From NCBI GenBank assembly GCA_031548835.1, contig JAVBQS010000054.1:1-15290 (forward strand): a stretch of DNA of 15,290 nt, given 5' to 3'. A program made the position numbers and the translations under genes. Below are positions 12,447 through 15,290 of the stretch, in pieces; positions within the stretch are counted from its first letter, which is position 1, and each line of letters opens with the position of its first letter. The notes under the pieces were generated by a model. It did not search any database. It saw only the letters and a list, made by a program, of their open reading frames with translations, and was not told where the DNA came from. Source of the DNA: WQTU01 sp031548835. GTDB taxonomy: Bacteria; Spirochaetota; Spirochaetia; CADAEX01.

Positions 12447-14372
12447 ATGATTGACCGCAGAATTATAATTATACCGGTAATAGCGCTTATTGTGCTTCTT
12501 TTGGGTTTTCTTGGATTTGCAATATTTTCAGGAGCAAAGGGAAACAGTAAAGCTGCAAAAGAAGTAAGCAGTAATGCAAATGAAACAGCGCTGTCTGAAG
12601 CAGAAAAACTTAGAATAAATACGCTAAAGCTTGCAAAAGAGTACTATGAAAAAGGCGAATACCAGAGAGCGTTAGATCTTCTGGATAATGTATTACTTAA
12701 AAATCCAGATGATGGAGATGCTATAGCTTTAAGAGATGCTATTATATCAGAAAAAAATCAGAAATCTGCTGAAGACAGGGAAAAAGATCTTGCATTACAG
12801 GGTAATATTAAAAAAAGTATAGATGATCTTGGAACTACTTTACAGGAAAACAAAAATGCAGCTCCGCGCTATGTTCCTGCCCCGCAGCCGCAGCAGCCTG
12901 CTTCTCCTCCACAACCTGCTGCCCAGCCTTCTGCGCCAAAAGGGCCTACCAAAGAAGAGCTGTCAGCTGCTGAAAAAGAAAAGCAGAAAAAAGTTAATGA
13001 TCTTATAAAGCAGGGTATTGATAAAATGAATGCAGGCAAGCATGATGCTGCAAGAGCAGATTTTGATTCTGCCCTAAAACTTGATGATAATTCTTCAGAA
13101 GCATGGGCGCGCAAGGCTGAATCATTTTATAATGAAAATAGTTCAAATCCTGATAATTTAAAACAGGCTGTTGTAAATGCAAGAAAAGCTATAGAGAAAG
13201 ATCCCAACAACTGGCTTCCCCATTATGTGCTTGGAGAGGTATATAACGAAACAAAAGACTATGCAAGCGCAATAGAAGAGTTTAAAGCAGCGGCAAAACT
13301 TAATCCTGAAAACTACACAATTTATTATGAACTTGGCAGGGCACAATATTCGGCAGGGCAATACCAGGCTGCAAAAAGTTCATTTGAAAGCTCTGTGCAT
13401 CTTAACAAGAATTTTCCAAACGGACAGTACAGGCTTGGAAAAACATATCAAAATCTTGGAGATGAAAATAGAGCTGTTGCTGCTTTTCAGGAAGCAGTTA
13501 AACTTGATAGCAATTTTGATCTTGCATACTATGAAATAGGCAATAGTTTAAAAAATAAAAATGATTATAACGGAGCATATCAGGCTTATCTTAAAGCATA
13601 TAACATAAATCCGCAGCAGCCTGCTTATGCAATACAGCTTGGCACTGTGCTTTCATGGCTTAACAGAAATAAAGAAGCAGAAGAATATTATCTTAAAGCT
13701 CTTGCATTGCGCCCCAATTCTGCTGATGTAAATAACAATCTGGCTATTCTTAAAGTAAATACAAAACAGTATGATGAAGCTGTTGCTTATGCACGCAAAG
13801 CTGTAAATATTGAGCCAAGATCTGCAAGATATAACTATACACTTGGGCAGGCAGCAGAAGGAAGCAATGACCAAAATACAGCAATAAAAGCTTACAGCGA
13901 TGCAATAAAACTTGATCCAAATTATCAGCTTCCATATATAAATCTTGGCAAGATATATGATGATAATAAAATGTATGACCAGGCTCTTACTCTGTTTTTA
14001 AAAGCTTATCAGCTTGATGGAAGCGGCTTTGCTGTTAACAATAATCTTGGAGCTGTTTATCTTCATAAAGGGCTTTATAATGATAGTATAAAACATTTAA
14101 CTGCTGCAATAAAAATAGTTCCTAATTCAACTTCTGCAAGATATAATCTTGGAATTGCATATATTGAAACAGGTAACGATGATCTTGCAATAAGCGCTCT
14201 TAATGAGCTTGTAAAAATGGATCCAAATTATTATGATGCTTACTACAGGCTTGGGTCTCTTTATATAAAGAAAGGAGATCAGGCAAAAGCAGAAACAACA
14301 TTCCGCACTCTTCTTGATAAAAAACCTGATTATGAAAAAAGAAGTGAGATTATGAGTCTTATTGGTAAGTAA
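12447..14372 (+). CDS. Large membrane-anchored TPR protein
   Basis: The 641-residue product has an uncleaved N-terminal membrane helix (about 6-29). One TPR-like unit follows at about 57-90 (LAKEYYEKGEYQRALDLLDNVLLKNP). A linker rich in proline, glutamine and alanine comes next (about 140-165, PAPQPQQPASPPQP). A continuous array then fills residues 181-641, about thirteen 34-residue tetratricopeptide repeats. The linker would hold the superhelix away from the membrane, probably in the periplasm. Repeats such as YTIYYELGRAQYSAGQYQAAKSSFESSVHLN and NLAILKVNTKQYDEAVAYARKAVNIEP are close to consensus, consistent with a rigid protein-binding solenoid. GGAG seven bases before the ATG supports the start. 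The partner is unknown; with the two neighbouring TPR genes it suggests an envelope assembly or secretion scaffold. Confidence 0.85.
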   Translation: MIDRRIIIIPVIALIVLLLGFLGFAIFSGAKGNSKAAKEVSSNANETALSEAEKLRINTLKLAKEYYEKGEYQRALDLLDNVLLKNPDDGDAIALRDAIISEKNQKSAEDREKDLALQGNIKKSIDDLGTTLQENKNAAPRYVPAPQPQQPASPPQPAAQPSAPKGPTKEELSAAEKEKQKKVNDLIKQGIDKMNAGKHDAARADFDSALKLDDNSSEAWARKAESFYNENSSNPDNLKQAVVNARKAIEKDPNNWLPHYVLGEVYNETKDYASAIEEFKAAAKLNPENYTIYYELGRAQYSAGQYQAAKSSFESSVHLNKNFPNGQYRLGKTYQNLGDENRAVAAFQEAVKLDSNFDLAYYEIGNSLKNKNDYNGAYQAYLKAYNINPQQPAYAIQLGTVLSWLNRNKEAEEYYLKALALRPNSADVNNNLAILKVNTKQYDEAVAYARKAVNIEPRSARYNYTLGQAAEGSNDQNTAIKAYSDAIKLDPNYQLPYINLGKIYDDNKMYDQALTLFLKAYQLDGSGFAVNNNLGAVYLHKGLYNDSIKHLTAAIKIVPNSTSARYNLGIAYIETGNDDLAISALNELVKMDPNYYDAYYRLGSLYIKKGDQAKAETTFRTLLDKKPDYEKRSEIMSLIGK

Positions 14373-14406
14373 AACATATACAATGTCATATTGGTTTCCA
14401 TTTGTC

Positions 14407-14427
14407 ATACCGGCGCAGGGCCGGTAT
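14407..14427. repeat. GC-rich palindrome C at the second convergent junction
   Basis: ATACCGGC and GCCGGTAT form a perfect 8-bp stem around the loop GCAGG, followed by CTA. The core CCGGC ... GCCGG plus ATCT matches palindrome A at 4706-4727. A TGTCATA also occurs twice nearby (14384 and 14403). A weaker inverted repeat with ATTCTGCC-like bases at 14459-14481 may be a fourth, worn copy. It separates converging TPR and PPOX genes. Confidence 0.7.
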
Positions 14428-14476
14428 CTATTTCATAATTCCTGGCTCTTATAGCAATCCTGATGCCTCGGCAGAA

Positions 14477-14869
14477 TCAGAATTTAATTACTCTTGGTTT
14501 TTCTGTTAATGATGAAATAGTTGCAACAGCATTTTTTAAATACAACACCTGTGTATTATCATCATCTGCCTTATACATATTCTTAAGCATAGGATAAGCA
14601 TCAAGCATATGCTGTTTTGGTTCAATTCTGTCATCTTCTACAGCTACTGCCTGAATACGTATCCATCTGGAACCATCAAAAGCACAAATTTCTATTTTTG
14701 GATTTTTACTAATCTGTTTTGATATATCTTTGATTTTTCCTGTTTGTATATATAGCTTGCCTTCAAAAATATCAATTGTGCCAAACGGGCGCACCCTTGG
14801 CTGGTCGCCATCCATAGTAGCAATATAATATGTTTCACACTTTTTTAAAAAATCATAAACTTCCTGCAT
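14477..14869 (-). CDS. Pyridoxamine 5'-phosphate oxidase-family flavin-binding protein
   Basis: This is a 130-residue split-beta-barrel protein of the PPOX/FMN-binding superfamily. Family features are the opening helix then YYIATMDGDQPRVRPFGTIDIF (14-35), LYIQTGKIKDISKQISKNPKIEICAFDG (39-66), and RWIRIQAVAVEDDR (68-81), where the Arg and Lys-Thr-Gly positions commonly contact FMN phosphate. It is too short to be PdxH and resembles the small single-domain group often annotated as general stress protein 26-like or NimA-like; the substrate is unknown. GGAGGG five bases before the ATG is the strongest Shine-Dalgarno in the region. The gene runs with mutL but is separated by 119 nt of AT-rich sequence, so it may have its own promoter. 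Confidence 0.85.
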   Translation of the reverse strand: MQEVYDFLKKCETYYIATMDGDQPRVRPFGTIDIFEGKLYIQTGKIKDISKQISKNPKIEICAFDGSRWIRIQAVAVEDDRIEPKQHMLDAYPMLKNMYKADDDNTQVLYLKNAVATISSLTEKPRVIKF

Positions 14870-14988
14870 AAAATCCCTCCATTGTTTTTATATAAAATTA
14901 TTTTTTTATAAATATAATATTAACAATAATATCATTTATAAATATTCAAAATCAAACCAGCCTTATTTAAGCAAGTTTTATCTGCCAG
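14870..14988 (-). other. AT-rich spacer between mutL and the PPOX gene
   Basis: The 119-nt gap carries the strong GGAGGG ribosome site next to the PPOX start. I see no clear terminator after mutL and no convincing -35/-10 pair; TTGTTA and TATATT-like boxes exist but are commonplace in such AT-rich DNA. Confidence 0.4.
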
Positions 14989-15290
14989 CTACACAATTCT
15001 ATTAATCTGCTGGAGAAGTTCATCTTTTGTAATACATTTCCACACAGGCCTTCCATGAGGGCAGTAGGGAGATTTTAGGCTAAATGCTGCTTCAATTATT
15101 GCTGCTGCTTCCATATCAGAAAGATAATCTCCTCCCTTTATTGCTTTTTTACATGAAGCAGTTGAAAAAAGTTTTTTATAGACTTCATCAATATTGCCTG
15201 GAGATTCAGATATAACAGCTGCTATATTATTTTTTATATTATTTAAAATTTCAGGAAGAGAATCTATAAAGTAATTTTTTGTATCATCCT
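14989..15290 (-). CDS. mutL: DNA mismatch repair protein MutL, C-terminal end (rest outside window)
   Basis: Only the last 100 or so codons are present; the N-terminal ATPase domain lies beyond 15290. The minus-strand frame ends in a TAG at 14989-14991 and carries the MutL C-terminal dimerisation domain. A helix with KLFSTASCKKAIKGGDYLS corresponds to the family's AC-K/R-AI segment. YCPHGRPVWKCITKDELLQQINRIV follows. CPHGRP is the zinc-binding motif of MutL proteins that nick DNA themselves, so this is an endonuclease-type MutL. The usual ACR motif reads SCK, and the F-x-R end reads INR. The DQHA motif cannot be checked here. MutL links MutS mismatch recognition to strand incision. Confidence 0.9.
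   Translation of the reverse strand, partial: DDTKNYFIDSLPEILNNIKNNIAAVISESPGNIDEVYKKLFSTASCKKAIKGGDYLSDMEAAAIIEAAFSLKSPYCPHGRPVWKCITKDELLQQINRIV

Noticed and set aside
12880..12940. CAG/CCT-rich stretch resembling a short tandem repeat
   Set aside because: It encodes the proline- and glutamine-rich linker and is irregular, with no repeating unit of fixed length.
12869..13114. Minus-strand open frame rich in Gly and Cys opposite the large TPR gene
   Set aside because: Its composition is the mirror of the proline/glutamine/alanine-rich linker; no independent support.
14870..14988. A terminator for mutL
   Set aside because: The only complementary segments after the stop are short and mismatched, without a clear stem plus T-run.
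1..15290. CRISPR array, tRNA, rRNA, transposase or toxin-antitoxin genes
   Set aside because: No regularly spaced repeats, tRNA-like cloverleaf, rRNA motifs or mobile-element proteins were seen on either strand.

Overview
The window comes from an AT-rich bacterial chromosome with short intergenic gaps and frequent gene overlaps. Several genes are long tetratricopeptide (TPR) proteins anchored by an N-terminal membrane helix. One lipoprotein has a phenylalanine-rich lipobox (L-F-S-C). A DivIC/FtsB-like protein precedes tsaC, and a PRK07565-type dihydroorotate dehydrogenase-like protein lies nearby. This mix fits a low-GC spirochaete (Treponema-like) best, but that is inference from gene content. 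No rRNA gene or other decisive marker is present.

Region by region. (1) Positions 1-1566 hold the 3' part of ruvB and an overlapping queA. queA carries an in-frame TAA just before its conserved C-terminal motif. (2) Positions 1700-4707 look like one transcription unit: a DivIC/FtsB-like septum protein, tsaC (overlapping by 83 nt), a protein with faint GH20-barrel resemblance, and the dihydroorotate dehydrogenase-like protein. (3) Two near-perfect hairpins follow at 4706-4769, in a convergent gap, before a minus-strand GNAT acetyltransferase and rsmE. (4) Positions about 6190-8220 form a distinct, more GC-rich block. An exported amidohydrolase-2 protein sits behind a short, translationally coupled 37-residue reading frame. 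A TetR regulator diverges from it. Both promoters are readable and share one 37-bp imperfect palindrome. (5) Positions 8498-10301 hold a PlsC-like acyltransferase and an overlapping lipoprotein. (6) Positions 10291-14372 hold three TPR membrane or exported proteins, two of them divergent from a 28-bp gap. (7) A third GC-rich hairpin lies at 14407-14427, followed by a minus-strand PPOX-family flavin protein and the 3' end of mutL, cut by the window edge.

Most genes here are housekeeping: DNA repair (ruvB, mutL), tRNA and rRNA modification (queA, tsaC, rsmE) and envelope or division. The accessory part is the TetR/amidohydrolase cassette. It reads as a self-contained regulator-target pair with consensus sigma-70 promoters, probably acquired by transfer and inserted between the originally divergent rsmE and acyltransferase genes. 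I found no CRISPR array, tRNA, rRNA, transposase or toxin-antitoxin system. The most concrete anomalies are the nonsense codon in queA, the coupled small reading frame plus operator in the cassette, and the TPR protein with a possible Mrr-like C-terminal domain.
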